From Aureobasidium sp. EXF-3400 (lineage: Eukaryota; Ascomycota; Dothideomycetes; Dothideales; Saccotheciaceae), in NCBI GenBank assembly GCA_024195585.1, contig SWBL01000008.1, positions 124,001-188,000 of the forward strand: a stretch of 64,000 nt of DNA, in the 5' to 3' direction. The first letter of the stretch is position 1, and each line of letters begins with the position of its first letter. This document shows, piece by piece, positions 41,041-52,371 of this stretch. The notes below the pieces were generated by a model, which saw only the letters and a list, made by a program, of their open reading frames with translations, was not told the DNA's origin and searched no databases. Made by a program: the position numbers and the translations under genes.

Positions 41041-41520
41041 ATGTCTGGAACTGGCAACGTCGGTAACTCTGGTGTCTACGAGGCTGGTGATCAGAGAACC
41101 TACAAGGACTCTGAGATCGCCGAGCAGAAGCAGGAGGCACGTTTCCACGAGGGCAAGGAGCACTCTCACAAGGCCAACGACTCCAGTAAGAAGAATCACT
41201 CGTCGACATTATTTGGACACATTCACTAACACCCTACCAGAGGACGAGCGCTCCATCGCCAACAAGCTTGAGCGTGAGGAGAAGCGCGAGAAGGAAGGAG
41301 ATGACGAGTCCCTCCAGGCCCAGCAGATCAAGAAGGACGCTACCCTTCCCGTACGTTGCCCCACCCAAGACAACATCTTCACCATACCACAACATGCTTA
41401 CACACTACACAGGCCACCTCGCACGGCAACGAGCCCTCCAAGGGCGCCAAGATCGACCAGGAGCTCGCTGAGGAGGACGCTGCCGCCCTCAAGGGCAAGG
41501 GCTCGTTCGGTCCTAAGTAA
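41041..41520 (+). CDS. Small hydrophilic charged protein, 120 aa
   Basis: Three exons, 41041-41185, 41241-41350 and 41413-41520. The product has no hydrophobic segment and is rich in Glu, Lys, Asp, Gly and Ala (E-Q-K-Q-E-A-R-F-H-E-G-K-E-H-S-H-K, L-E-R-E-E-K-R-E-K-E-G-D-D-E). It ends G-K-G-S-F-G-P-K. Composition and size resemble small stress-induced, LEA-like proteins of fungi, but I do not recognise a named family. Strong codon bias toward C-ending codons and the CA-rich leader suggest high expression. Confidence 0.8.
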
Positions 41521-42173
41521 ATGCTTCCTCCATTCCTCGAGCAGCACTTTCCAAGATACCAGCGATGATTCTCTTTCTTGTTTACAAAACACATTTCGAC
41601 CCAACGCAAACCTCATTTGATATGAGATGAATTGCGATGATGCTTTAATGCATATAAACGAATCAGCCGTAGAAATACCTGATGGTCATGAATCAACGAA
41701 AATAATACTTCAAAACACCTTCATCTTTCTTCTTCGCGCATTGATTCTGTGACTGCCCAGTGTTTACCTTGAAATCAACAAACAACCATATTGTACTATT
41801 AATCTGCTCTGAGTATTTCACCCTGGGCATTTCTCGAATATCTGGTCAAACGAGCTGCATGGATGTCTGCAAAACATGCCGATCGCATGCATTTCGCAAG
41901 TTGTGCCTGAAAGTCTCGCGAGTGGAACGCTTGGCTCCAAGGTGGCATGTTTGTCTTGTTTGTTTCGTGCCTGCCAACTCCATGTGACTACCCAATCACC
42001 TGGAATAGTGTTGGACATAGCATTCACACGATTTCTTGATCATGGATTCAAATAACACTTGATAACTTTCTTCCTTGCTGATCATCGAACCAAGATTGTG
42101 TTCCGCATGCTCTCCGAACCTGAATACACCAAAGACTCGTGAACGCGAAACATGCGCGTAGACAGACATCATC
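41521..42173. other. Spacer upstream of VPS15
   Basis: Nothing recognisable apart from the flanking gene ends. Confidence 0.5.
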
Positions 42174-45100
42174 ATGGGTCAAGGTTATTCCATCAACGTT
42201 TCTGCTGGCTCGGCTGGTATTGATGTTCCTGAACTCGCCGATCTAGAGACGGAGAGGAGTCTGGGTGCTGTGCGGTTCATGAAAACAATCCGCGCAAGAC
42301 ACAAAGATGGACTCGTGATTGCCAAAGTCTTCATCAAACCATACCCCAACTTGAAGCTCGAAGAATACTCGCGGAAGTTGTTCTACCAGAGGAGAGAGCT
42401 CACAGACGTACCCAACACCTTGCCTTACCATCGCATCATTGAAACTGCAACAAATGGCTACCTCGTCCGCCAATATATTCACAGTTCTCTCTATGACAGG
42501 ATCAGCACTAACCCTTCGCTTGAGGATATCGAGAGGAAGTGGATCGCATACCAACTTTTGTGTGCTGTCAGAGAGTCACATGCGAAGAACATCTGCCATG
42601 GAGATATCAAGACCGAGAACATGCTTGTGACAACCTGGAATTGGCTATACCTGACTGACTTCTCCACTGCATTCAAGCCGGGTCGATTACCCGAGAACAA
42701 CCCAGCAACGTTCTCCATCTTCTTTGATACTACAGGCCGTCGCATCTGCTATGTTGCGCCTGAGCGATTCGTAGACGATGAGCAACTCAGAGAACATGAG
42801 CCAGATCCGCAGGACGACGACTATGAGAGAAAGAACAGAGAGACATGGCATGAAGTCACCTGGCCGATGGACATCTTCAGTGTGGGATGTGTCATTGCTG
42901 AGCTCTTTACCGAGAAGTCCACCTTCACGCTCAGTCAGCTGTTCAAATATCGCAGAGGAGACTACGACCCGACACACACTACTCTGAACAACATCAAGGA
43001 TGAAAACATCCGGGAGATGGTTGCTCACATGATCCAGCTCGATCCGGCAAAACGCTATAGCGCCGAAGACTACCTACAATTCTGGCGAGGCAGATGCTTC
43101 CCGGACTATTTCTACACATTCTTGCATCAATACATGCATCTCATCACAGACCCAACTTCTGGAAGAAAGCCAGTGGTGGTTGGAGCAAAGAATTCAGGAG
43201 GATCAGATGATCGCATCGAGCGCATCAATGCTGATTTCGATAAGATCTCGTACTTCCTAGGATTCTCCGATGTGGACAAGCTCGAGAAGTCCACTCGCGC
43301 ACCAATCACTTCAGGTCTGGATTTGTTTCCACTTCAGGTGGATTTGCCAAACAACAGACATGATGCAGCAGATCGTGCTGGGAGTGTTCAAGACAATGGA
43401 GCTCTTCTCTTTCTCAACGTTGTGATTTCGGCCTTGCGAACAACTGCTCGCGCTAGCTCTAAGATTAGAGGCTGCGAATTACTTCTGGCTCTAGGAGAAA
43501 GATTGACCGACGAAGCAAAGCTCGATCGAGTGCTGCCTTATGCTATTGCTCTGCTAGAGGACGAGTCGGAGAATGTTCGCATGGCTGCTCTGAGGACCAT
43601 AACTCAGCTGCTAGCTATCGTCAGTGTTCTGTCACCTATGAACGTCTTCATATTCCCAAACTATCTGCTTCCTCGCCTGCAGAAGTTTGTCGCGAGTCCT
43701 ATGTTTCGCAAATCAGGACCATTGAGAGTGACATATGCAACTTGTCTTGCAAGTTTAGCCACAACAGCTGCTAGATTCTTAGACATGATGCAAGCATTGC
43801 GTGCCGATGGGTCTCTACCCTCAACAGACCCAGAAGCAGAAGACGACATCACTTCGTACGCAGCCTATCAGAACACCTATGACACCACTCGCGAGGACCT
43901 CATCCAGCATTTTGAAGCGCAGACAAAGCTGTTCTTGCAGGATGATGATTTCTCTGTCAAGCGAGCCTTCCTAGGTTCCGTGACCAGCCTTTGCGTATTC
44001 TTCGGCGAGACTATCGCTAGCGATCTGATTCTTACCCACTTGAACACATATCTCAATGAGGAGGATTGGACACTAAAGTGTGCTTTCTTCGAGACTATAG
44101 TTGGTGTTGCTGCCTTCATTGGTGGGCCAAGTTTGGAAGACTTTATTCTTCCGTTGATGGTTCAGGCCTTGACTGATCCAGAAGAAACTGTGACTGAGCA
44201 AGTGATAAGATCGCTTTCAAGCATGGCACATCTTGGACTTTTTCAGCGGTGGACGACCGTGGAGTTGGTACTCATTGTGTCTCGTTTCACTCTGCATCCA
44301 AACGTGTGGATTCGTGAAGCAGCTGTGCAATTCGTCGAAGCATCATCTACTCATCTCTCTGATGCAGATGTCTGGAGTATGATCATGCCGCTGCTGCAGC
44401 CTGTGTTGAAGATGCCGTCAGCTGGTCTCTCTGAATTCGAACTTCTGGATGCTCTTCAGAAACCGTTTCCTCGACCAGCATATGACCTAGCAAAGACTTG
44501 GGCAGAAAAGGCCGACAAGAGCGTTTTCTGGAAACATGCACAACAAGTCAAGAGTTTCTCTTTCGAAGCAGGCAGCAACAAAACTCTGACTGACTTTTAC
44601 CATGAGGGCGATTCTCGTGTCTTGAGCAAAGCAATGAAGAATGAGGACGATGAACAATGGCTCGCAAAGCTTCGCGTCGCTGGCATGCGCACTGAAGACG
44701 AGCCCAAACTTCTCGCGCTAAGACATTACATCTGGCGAACGACCATGCGCTCTGACAAAGAAAACATCAAGCAAAACGACTCTCAACTCAATCAGATCGT
44801 CTCCTTGAACGCTCTACAAGTACCCTTGCAGAATGTCTTTTTCGAAGCAGAGACTGTTTCGTACCCATCATACCGTCCTCAAGCCGATCTCACGCAGCCA
44901 AGTGTGAAGACATCACTCGAGGAAGCTCTACGCGATGCTGCCACACCTGTAGAGCGTGATGCTAAGAATTTGTTCAACCCAGCGAGAGGCAAGCCGTACC
45001 CAACTGCAACGCAGCAAACGCCTAGGCCTTCAGACGGCTCTCGGGCTCAACCTACGCCCATAAATGGCAAAACGCCCAATCATCGTAAGCAGATGGCAAG

Positions 45101-46994
45101 CATTGATGCCCCTACACATTTGTCAACCTCCCCAGCTTCCACTATGTCCATGAGAAGTGGACATAACCATGTACTTCATTCGAAATCGAGCGCAATGAAC
45201 CTCATGAAGCGTACAGAACAGACAAAGGCATATGCAGAAACAGGCACCGACTCAGTGAATGCTGTTGGCAAACTCGACGTTCCTGCGAACCAAGCATCTG
45301 TCACGCCTTCGCCATCTGGCCAAGCTACGCCCACCGCACGTCCAGCGCGACCTAAGATCTCTGCAACGCACTCTTACCATGGTGGCGATCCCACTGTCTT
45401 GAAGTTACTAGACTCAGTCTATACTGGGGCTAATCCTAGCAGTGATCGTGAGTTTGGCCCTAGAGTACCGACACGTCCTCGTGCTCGCATGGCAACCAAG
45501 AATGCGCCTAATCAGCAAGCGCAAGGTTACTGGAAGCCAGAGGGACAGCTGACTGCCGTTCTTGAAGAGCATGAAGCACACGTCAATTGCATTGCTGTGT
45601 CACCAGATCAAGTGTTCTTCCTGACTGGTTCAGAGGATGGCTCAGTAAGAGTCTGGGACACTAGCCGTTTCGAACGTAATATGGCATACAGATCTCGTCA
45701 AGCTCACAGACATGCTTCTGGCGCACCAATAACCAGCATCTGCTTCGTAGAGTCTACACATAGTTTCATCTCGACAGCATCGGATGGAACGATTGACATT
45801 GTCAGGGTAGACGTGAGCGAAGCAAATGGTTCACTACGCTATGGCAAACTCCAGGTCTTGCGAAGCTGGCAAATCCCTACCAAGCCTGGACAGAAAGAGT
45901 ATGCTATTGGTGTTGAGCATGGCAAGACAGATGGTACATCAGTCTGCGTCGTTGTCACGAACCTCTGTCGTATCCTATTCATCGACATTTACTCAATGGA
46001 AGTCATGTATGAGCTTGTCAACCCGATACAACATGGCACACCGACAACATTTTGCATATCGAAACGATGGCAATGGCTTCTGGTTGGCACTTCTCATGGT
46101 GTTCTCGACATCTGGGATCTTCGTTTCCGTCTTCGACTTCGTGCGTGGACAGTACCACGTCCGGCACCCATTACACGGCTTACGCTCCATCCGAGCAGGA
46201 AGGACAGTAGGCGAGTGAAGATTTGCGTTGCTGGTCTGACATCTCCCAGTCACGTGTCTGTATGGGATCTGGAAAAGTTGGTCTGCGTTGAAGTGTATCA
46301 CATCAATCAGACCGATGGTGGTAGCGCGCTGAAAGCAAGAGACTTTGAACTTCTGAATGTCGACGAAGACAAGTCTGGCGCCATGCCATCTCGCATCCTC
46401 GGATCTCTTGCGACAGACTCACACCTTAGCGCTCGCCCTTCTGATAATGGTAAGGACAGATCAGGTAGAGGATCGGGTGCAAGTGCGGGCGCTGTCAAAG
46501 CATTCATCATGTCAATGCACACTTCACCCGATAGCTCAGAACCCAGGCACCCTTTCCTTGTCACCACAGGACCAGACTGGAAGATCCGCTTCTGGGATAC
46601 AGATCGCATTGCCTCATCCATGATTGTCAATGACAAAGACGACAAAGCCATCTACACAGCCTCTAAATTCGGCAACGACATCTCCGTCTACACAGAGCAA
46701 AGTCTCAGCGACAGCACCTCTGAAAAAGACAAAGGCTCATCAAGTCCAGCTCCCAATCGCGCAAACACCGCCTCACCTGTATCAAACGATGCAGACAGTG
46801 AAAGAGGCAGCACATCAAAGAGAAAGAAGGAAGCCAGAGAAGGCAAGGTTGCTAGGTATGAGGTTATTCGCAAGTCGGCGAATCAGTTGCTCAAGGGTCA
46901 CAAGGATACTGTTACTGCTGTTGCTTTGCTGGAGTATCCTTTTGGCATGATTGTTTCTGCCGATCGCTCTGGTGCTGTGTATATCTTTAGATGA
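42174..46994 (+). CDS. VPS15: Vps15, regulatory protein kinase of the class III PI3-kinase complex
   Basis: Intronless, 1606 aa. It starts Met-Gly-Gln-Gly-Tyr-Ser, a myristoylation site typical of Vps15. The kinase domain (about residues 26-310) lacks a glycine loop, keeps Lys51 (V-I-A-K-V-F) and has the catalytic loop H-G-D-I-K-T-E-N (142-149) and D-F-S at 162-164 in place of DFG, as usual for this family. HEAT repeats follow (about 400-800), then a disordered linker and a C-terminal WD40 propeller (about 1130-1606) with clear blades (D-G-S-V-R-V-W-D). With Vps34, Atg6/Vps30 and Atg14 or Vps38 it makes PI3P for autophagy and endosomal sorting. The length is normal. Confidence 0.96.
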   Translation: MGQGYSINVSAGSAGIDVPELADLETERSLGAVRFMKTIRARHKDGLVIAKVFIKPYPNLKLEEYSRKLFYQRRELTDVPNTLPYHRIIETATNGYLVRQYIHSSLYDRISTNPSLEDIERKWIAYQLLCAVRESHAKNICHGDIKTENMLVTTWNWLYLTDFSTAFKPGRLPENNPATFSIFFDTTGRRICYVAPERFVDDEQLREHEPDPQDDDYERKNRETWHEVTWPMDIFSVGCVIAELFTEKSTFTLSQLFKYRRGDYDPTHTTLNNIKDENIREMVAHMIQLDPAKRYSAEDYLQFWRGRCFPDYFYTFLHQYMHLITDPTSGRKPVVVGAKNSGGSDDRIERINADFDKISYFLGFSDVDKLEKSTRAPITSGLDLFPLQVDLPNNRHDAADRAGSVQDNGALLFLNVVISALRTTARASSKIRGCELLLALGERLTDEAKLDRVLPYAIALLEDESENVRMAALRTITQLLAIVSVLSPMNVFIFPNYLLPRLQKFVASPMFRKSGPLRVTYATCLASLATTAARFLDMMQALRADGSLPSTDPEAEDDITSYAAYQNTYDTTREDLIQHFEAQTKLFLQDDDFSVKRAFLGSVTSLCVFFGETIASDLILTHLNTYLNEEDWTLKCAFFETIVGVAAFIGGPSLEDFILPLMVQALTDPEETVTEQVIRSLSSMAHLGLFQRWTTVELVLIVSRFTLHPNVWIREAAVQFVEASSTHLSDADVWSMIMPLLQPVLKMPSAGLSEFELLDALQKPFPRPAYDLAKTWAEKADKSVFWKHAQQVKSFSFEAGSNKTLTDFYHEGDSRVLSKAMKNEDDEQWLAKLRVAGMRTEDEPKLLALRHYIWRTTMRSDKENIKQNDSQLNQIVSLNALQVPLQNVFFEAETVSYPSYRPQADLTQPSVKTSLEEALRDAATPVERDAKNLFNPARGKPYPTATQQTPRPSDGSRAQPTPINGKTPNHRKQMASIDAPTHLSTSPASTMSMRSGHNHVLHSKSSAMNLMKRTEQTKAYAETGTDSVNAVGKLDVPANQASVTPSPSGQATPTARPARPKISATHSYHGGDPTVLKLLDSVYTGANPSSDREFGPRVPTRPRARMATKNAPNQQAQGYWKPEGQLTAVLEEHEAHVNCIAVSPDQVFFLTGSEDGSVRVWDTSRFERNMAYRSRQAHRHASGAPITSICFVESTHSFISTASDGTIDIVRVDVSEANGSLRYGKLQVLRSWQIPTKPGQKEYAIGVEHGKTDGTSVCVVVTNLCRILFIDIYSMEVMYELVNPIQHGTPTTFCISKRWQWLLVGTSHGVLDIWDLRFRLRLRAWTVPRPAPITRLTLHPSRKDSRRVKICVAGLTSPSHVSVWDLEKLVCVEVYHINQTDGGSALKARDFELLNVDEDKSGAMPSRILGSLATDSHLSARPSDNGKDRSGRGSGASAGAVKAFIMSMHTSPDSSEPRHPFLVTTGPDWKIRFWDTDRIASSMIVNDKDDKAIYTASKFGNDISVYTEQSLSDSTSEKDKGSSSPAPNRANTASPVSNDADSERGSTSKRKKEAREGKVARYEVIRKSANQLLKGHKDTVTAVALLEYPFGMIVSADRSGAVYIFR

Positions 46995-47560
46995 GGAGAG
47001 GGTTTCAAGAGGGAATAGGTATGACAATTGAGAATCACGTGTTCCATCGAGGAAGCAAATTTCGTGATGGTTAGTCAGACTTACTTGCCACCTCTGCGAT
47101 AGATTGTTAGATGGTCAGAGAAAGGCGCCAAGTTGGTTCAAGCAAACATGAGCCGGCCTCACACCAAATTTTCGCGGGTGATCGGCTTAGGGTTTCTTTC
47201 CTTCCATGAGTTTGTTTGGAAAGCATAGCCAAAGAATGCTTCTGCCTATCTCAAGCTTTCAGATGATCAAACCAATGTTGTGAATGTCACTAAGCAATTT
47301 CGCAATGTTAAGAGAAAGTATAGGGGTGCTAGATTATAAGTCAATTAAGCAAATACAGTAAATACTACTCTATACATATGTGGATCCTGATGATAAAACA
47401 ACCTCTCGCAGACAAAGCCCAAGTTAGCTAACAAGCCACTACGATTAGTTTCTTAATAGAGCAGAGGAAGGACATAAAACAATACTAGCATATCTTATAA
47501 CCAGTTCGTGAAGATTACATGTTTGCGCACCGGAGTCCCGAAAGTACAACCTCCGATCAT

Positions 47561-48420
47561 CGTTGGAAGGCATCTCTACCGACTTCTAATGTTTGCAATG
47601 CTTTAGTGTAGTTGCTAGGAAGTGATGCACGAGTATTAGCATACAAGTTTTTGAATAGCTTTTGGACAGGTAGAGGGAAGTTGCGTCCTAGGTTAGTGTC
47701 GAGGAGTGCTCTTGCCATATACAGATGGTTAACGGCATCTCATTATAGTGTATGGAAGTAATGCACGAGTGTTAATCTCCAGGTTTATGATCACAAAGCT
47801 TGAGACCCTTCTTGGTAGATCAGGGAAGTCGCATCTTGGGTCGATGTCGAAGAGTACTCTTTCCGGAAGACCGATTGTTGATGGCTTCTTAATACAGTGT
47901 GCGGAAGTAACGCATGAGTGTAAATTCACAAGCTCGTGCACACGAAGCGAGAGATGGTCTAGAAAAATCAGAGGGAAGTCACATCTTAGGTCATTGTTAA
48001 TACTCTTCCCAATATCGGGTTTTGACAGCATCATTGCGGTCCTATTAAGATGATGCACGAATGTTGGCGTGAAATTTTGTAAACATAAAGCAATAGATTT
48101 TTTAGAAGATCAGGGAAATCACCTCCAGGCTTATCTTTGAAAGGTGCTCTTTCCTATACCGATGTTTGACAGCAACTCATAGCGTTCTGTGAAAGCAATG
48201 TACAAGCGTGTTGTACAAATTGGTAGGTTCATTGTTACGGAGTGCTCTTTCTAGGTACCAGTATTTGATTTCAACTTGCCTCAGTTTGTGGAGGCAATGC
48301 ATAAACAATACAAAAGTCCGAAGCAAGCAATACTTTTCGGCATCATGGAAGTCGCATCCCAGGCCTCTGACGATGGAGTGCTGTCTTAGGTGATTGACAA
48401 GACATGTCTTTCTGCATGAC
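47561..48420. repeat. Degenerate tandem array, unit about 140-150 bp, about six units
   Basis: Two anchor motifs recur in order. Anchor 1 (GGAAGTAATGCACGAG type) starts near 47618, 47754, 47903, 48046, 48191 and 48290. Anchor 2 (GGGAAGTCGCATCTTGGG type, followed by a GAGTGCTCTTTCC-like end) starts near 47675, 47823, 47973 and 48113, with weaker copies near 48222 and 48346. Spacings are 136-150 bp, with one shortened unit (about 99 bp). Differences between copies include many C/T and G/A changes. No protein frame is maintained across units. Confidence 0.65.
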
Positions 48421-49873
48421 CTGTAGATCTGGGCTGTGACAAAGGCATGTTGAGATGACGCAAATGGACGGCAAGGAAGATTTTCCACATAGAGGTGACC
48501 AGAAGTTCAACATGAGCTTGAGTGAGCGCTGTCAATTGCACACATCGCCATCCGGGCACCTGACGGCTTTTCCTCACTGCTTGGGAAGTGCAGCTGCTGT
48601 GTCTTCTGACGAAGCTGTCGTGATAGTTCTCAGGTAAGATGGAGTGGACGAGGTGAGCAGAGTATAGGACAATAGATGGTGATCTTGAAGGTCTGGAGCG
48701 TGCTCCTGGTTCGTGATTTGAAAGAAACTTGATGGACTTTTGGCAAGGGTTCTTGACGTGCATTCTTTCTAGCAGCTGCCTTGGATGCATGATTACCTAC
48801 TGCCGGCATCATGTAGCAGTCAACAAAGTGAAGTAGGGAGAATGGGATGAGCGACCTCTGGATTCTTCTCAATCAATGCTTCAATTCAGATGGAATCTCA
48901 TCTTTGCTTGATCCTGCCATCTTCAAGTAGGCAAACCGCAGGGGCAAACATAGCTTGCAGACACATTTCAGAGCCCAAATATATAGCTTTTTTCACATCC
49001 TGGCCACTATAACGTTGGTGGCTGCATGCACGAGGCTGAGGAGGGTCTAATATCAGGTTGAGAGTGTTTGTAGAAACTTGTGCCGTCGGGAGCCAAGTTG
49101 GAAGCATTTTGAACACTATCTAGCCTTCAATATCAGCTGATAGCGGTATAAACTGGTAAAGCAAGGGATATGCTATGGGAACCAAACCCTAACGGTCACG
49201 TGAGATGCTCTGGAGTCTCAAATGCTGTGAAAGTGCAATATACACACTCGAGTGTATTGTACAGGTTGGAAATGGTGTTGGAGGGGTCCGTTGCGCTTCC
49301 CTTAGCTTTTAGCTGGTATTCCCGTGCGCCAGTTCGTGTTGTGGGCTTGACAAGATAGCAGTGCGCCTGGTGTGACTTTCTCGGTGTCCATTACGCCTCT
49401 CAGGACCTCCAACGCATTGCCAGTATGAACATTGCTACCCTTTCGCTCCGGTAAGATCATTGAGCCATCGATGTATGCTGTTACAGGCATATCGCTGCTG
49501 TCCACAGATCCAGATCACTGCTAATGCGCCCTAGAAACACCTCCATCGCCTCGATATATAGCTTCAAGCCTGCGCCTAAGATCAACACAAAACATCAAAC
49601 AGGTATGCTTTCTTCTGGCAACAGTAGCAATAATACACCTGTCAAATTGCACATGGTAGTAACACTTTGACCTCTTTTCCAGAGAAGGTGACAAGCTTGG
49701 TTTGGAAGTTGAACACGGGTTGACAGTTTCATTGGCTCATACTCCTCTCAGAATACTTTCCTGCCTTTCGATAGCCATGAACACTTCTGTTGTGTCCAAA
49801 GAAGCTGCATCAATATGGGTATCTCCATCCCTTCTCTGCCGCCTCTCCAGAAAGCTTTAGAGTAGATTGTTAG

Positions 49874-49987
49874 CTATAAAAATGTACAGTTTGATCGTGA
49901 CATAACATAGTGTCCATTGAAAGCCATAGAATTTTCAGCCTGTTCTGGACACAACTCTCATCTGAATAAATTGGTGCAATTTTATAG
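49874..49987. repeat. Palindromic element, 114 bp (copy A)
   Basis: Outer boxes CTATAAAAATGT and GCAATTTTATAG, with inner boxes GTCCATTGAAAGC and TTCTGGACAC, are arranged as an imperfect inverted repeat. It lies about 400 bp upstream of the gene at 50382. Confidence 0.6.
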
Positions 49988-50381
49988 CTACACGTAATGG
50001 AAGCTTCTCCAGCGAGAGCCTATTCATTTCACACTCTCTCTGGCCAAAGTCCCAAAGATGTCTCTCGATGACTTGCAGCTTACCCGGGTGTCGACGCTGC
50101 TCCCAACGACTCTCTCGACATTCCCGAAGGTCTCGACAGTCTTGACGAGGGGCTGTAGGTTTTCATGAGACAGTGTCTCCCTCGTTCACCTCAAGCCGAG
50201 CGTCCTAGCTTATTCACTTTACTCAGACACCTGCTGTCTCACAAGCAACCTTGATCTTCTTGCCCTGTTCTTCGACGTCGACAATCTCTTACCAACGCAA
50301 TTACCAGCAAACACTGTAAGCAATCAGCGTGTTATCCCTTTGTCCACATGCTTCTCCTCTGATCCGTCATTAGCTATCACC

Positions 50382-51182
50382 ATGCCCCCTAAGCAATTCA
50401 ACACCAAGGCCTCAAAGGCTCACAGTGACTCAGCCTATGAGGATTCTGAGCCTGAGCCTCAGGCTCTCAGAAAGCCTCGTATCACCCTTAAGCGCGGCAA
50501 AAGTGCTCTCAACATGAACGAGACCGACATCCCAATCCACTCGCGCACTAGGGTCAGAAAGCTCTCCCAAGACCAGATCTACAAAGATCTTCTGTCACGC
50601 CCTGCTGCCAAAGAACCTGCTCAAGATCAGATCTACAAAGATCTCTTGTCACGTCCTGCTGCCAACGAGTCCGCCCCCAAGAGACAGCGTGTCTCTCTAG
50701 CATCTACTTCATCCGTAAACATGGCTGCATCTGCTTCATCAGCAACTATTGCTGGCAAGAGGTAATCCACTTTGACTTATAATTTATAAACATGACTTTC
50801 AGCTCAATGTTTGCTAACTCCATCGCTTAGCCGCCAGGATCGCTTCAACGACTACACAAAGGATCTCGTGTCTGAGGAGATCGAGAAGCAGGCTGAGGCT
50901 CTGGACTTCTCTCGTGATAGTGGTCTTTCCAGCAAAGCTCGTGTCTATGGCCAGTTTCTCTTCACTGCACCTTACCAGTTTGAGCGCACCAAGACAACTT
51001 GGATGGATCTGGCAATGCAGAGAGTTGATGCTATGTCGATGGCAGAACTCAGAAATGGTGGCATTGAAACTGCAGTCAAGGATGCCCTGATCCAGACAAT
51101 CGGAGACGAGACCAAGAACCAGGCTGTGCTATTTGGTCACAATGCCAGAGACATCATCAGGATGCTCAAGAAGGAGGACTGA
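50382..51182 (+). CDS. Hypothetical protein with an internal 18-residue duplication, 243 aa
   Basis: Two exons, 50382-50761 and 50831-51182, joined in phase 2. The N-terminal half is disordered and basic, with a duplicated 18-residue unit (D-Q-I-Y-K-D-L-L-S-R-P-A-A, residues about 64-99) and a nuclear-signal-like K-R-Q-R. The C-terminal half is helical (F-N-D-Y-T-K-D-L-V-S-E-E-I-E-K-Q, A-V-K-D-A-L-I-Q-T-I-G-D-E-T-K-N-Q) and ends M-L-K-K-E-D. I do not recognise the family. The exon layout, with a disordered first exon, a phase-2 intron and then a helical domain, matches the bromodomain gene 1.2 kb downstream. Confidence 0.72.
50571..50678 (+). repeat. 54-bp in-frame tandem duplication
   Basis: Two adjacent 54-bp units (50571-50624 and 50625-50678) encode two nearly identical 18-residue repeats. 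The differences, mostly silent, suggest that the protein repeat is being kept. Confidence 0.8.
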
Positions 51183-52371
51183 GTCAAGCAATGAACGGAC
51201 AGATGTGCAGACGAAGAGGGTCGATAACCAGTCACAGAAGCTATCAGAGAAGGGCATCACGGAGTGGCAGTAGATAGGCATGAGAAAACGCACAGAGTTG
51301 GCCTTCAAGATAAGATACCACGAAAGAACAAGATTCAAAGTCAACTTTCTGTCTTTGCCTAATCAGACCTGCCGGTCCACGAGACGAAACGTATGAGGTC
51401 AAGAACGCCCATAGTCCATCTCTTTCAACTGATCAGTTAGATGTATCTTTTCGTGTATGCTATCCGTAGAGTTTACCTTAGAAAATTAAAATTCTCTGCT
51501 GATCTCCAGAATAAAGTCGCCGGCGAATAACACTAGTCGCTTCAGGTCACTGACAGAGGGCTATTCTCTCATCTCATCGACATATAAGGTGTAGTCTCTC
51601 GTGCATACTCTCCGTCTCTGACCTCGGGATCACACGGATAGAGTTATGCTTCCGTGGAAATATCTTGTTGTCGACCCGGCCTCGAATGATGATATCCCGG
51701 ATTGAGTCATGTCATAATCTGCAGCTGTCGAAATGCAAGATCTTTTTGATCGTTCATATGAAGTCCAAAGAAAGTGCTTGAGAACTGCGCTCTCACTGGA
51801 AGCAGGTTTCTTGATGAATGTTTTATGCATTTTGATAGATGTCAAGATAATGACACTTCCTCTCGGAGATGATAATGGAGAATCGAGAACAGCAGAGCTT
51901 CAGTGGAACAGACCTTCGAACCACACTGCATGCTGCATTTTTATAGCATCAATCATGAAGCAGTCATGTCCAGAGAGCTATCAGATACCATAATGCTCTC
52001 CAAATATTGAGCAATAGGTTCATTACACTAGCTGAAATGCAAAGTGTTGTCTCAACTTGGCACTACACCCAAAGAGAGGCCAGGATGTCTCGGATATTGG
52101 TGGATCAAATGTAGGAGAAACCTCAGGTCTTGTTTTATGACAGTATATCTAAGAGCAGTCATGCTTAAAAAGGGTCCAGACTGGCGTTTGATACGTTGTG
52201 ATCATGAGAGGCGAGGTGGTATTGATATAGTCACGTGGGTGGTCCTTGATCGCGCACTCCGCCTTTGTCTCGCAACCCATTCTTTTCAAAACATCGCCAT
52301 TATCATCCTCTTTCGCAAGAGCAAACATCACACACTCCGCTCTGAACTTATCAAAGACTAGGAGTCTGATC
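51183..52371. other. Spacer of 1.2 kb with palindromic repeat copies
   Basis: No gene was supported. It contains one full palindrome (51725-51838) and a half copy (GCATTTTTATAG at 51935-51946, with a TCAGTGGAACAG-like inner box near 51896). Confidence 0.5.
51725..51838. repeat. Palindromic element, 114 bp (copy F)
   Basis: Outer boxes CTGTCGAAATGC and GCATTTTGATAG, with inner boxes GTCCAAAGAAAGTGC and GCTCTCACTGGA, are spaced as in the other copies. It lies about 530 bp upstream of the bromodomain gene start. Confidence 0.6.

Larger units (their letters stand above)
46995..50381. other. Gene-poor, repeat-bearing region of 3.4 kb
   Basis: No gene could be supported. It holds the degenerate tandem array at 47561-48420 and one palindrome at 49874-49987. 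AT-rich tracts are seen around 47280-47530. A short stretch near 50058-50158 looks coding (Asp/Leu/Pro-rich) but is broken by a frame change after its ATG, so at most it is a relic. Confidence 0.5.

Noticed and set aside
47729..48058. Opposed ORFs of about 100 codons inside the tandem array
   Set aside because: They follow single repeat units and the frame is not kept between units; products of repeat sequence, not genes.
50058..50158. Short Asp/Leu/Pro-rich coding-like stretch after an ATG
   Set aside because: A frame change separates the ATG from the protein-like part and no splice site explains it; at most a relic.
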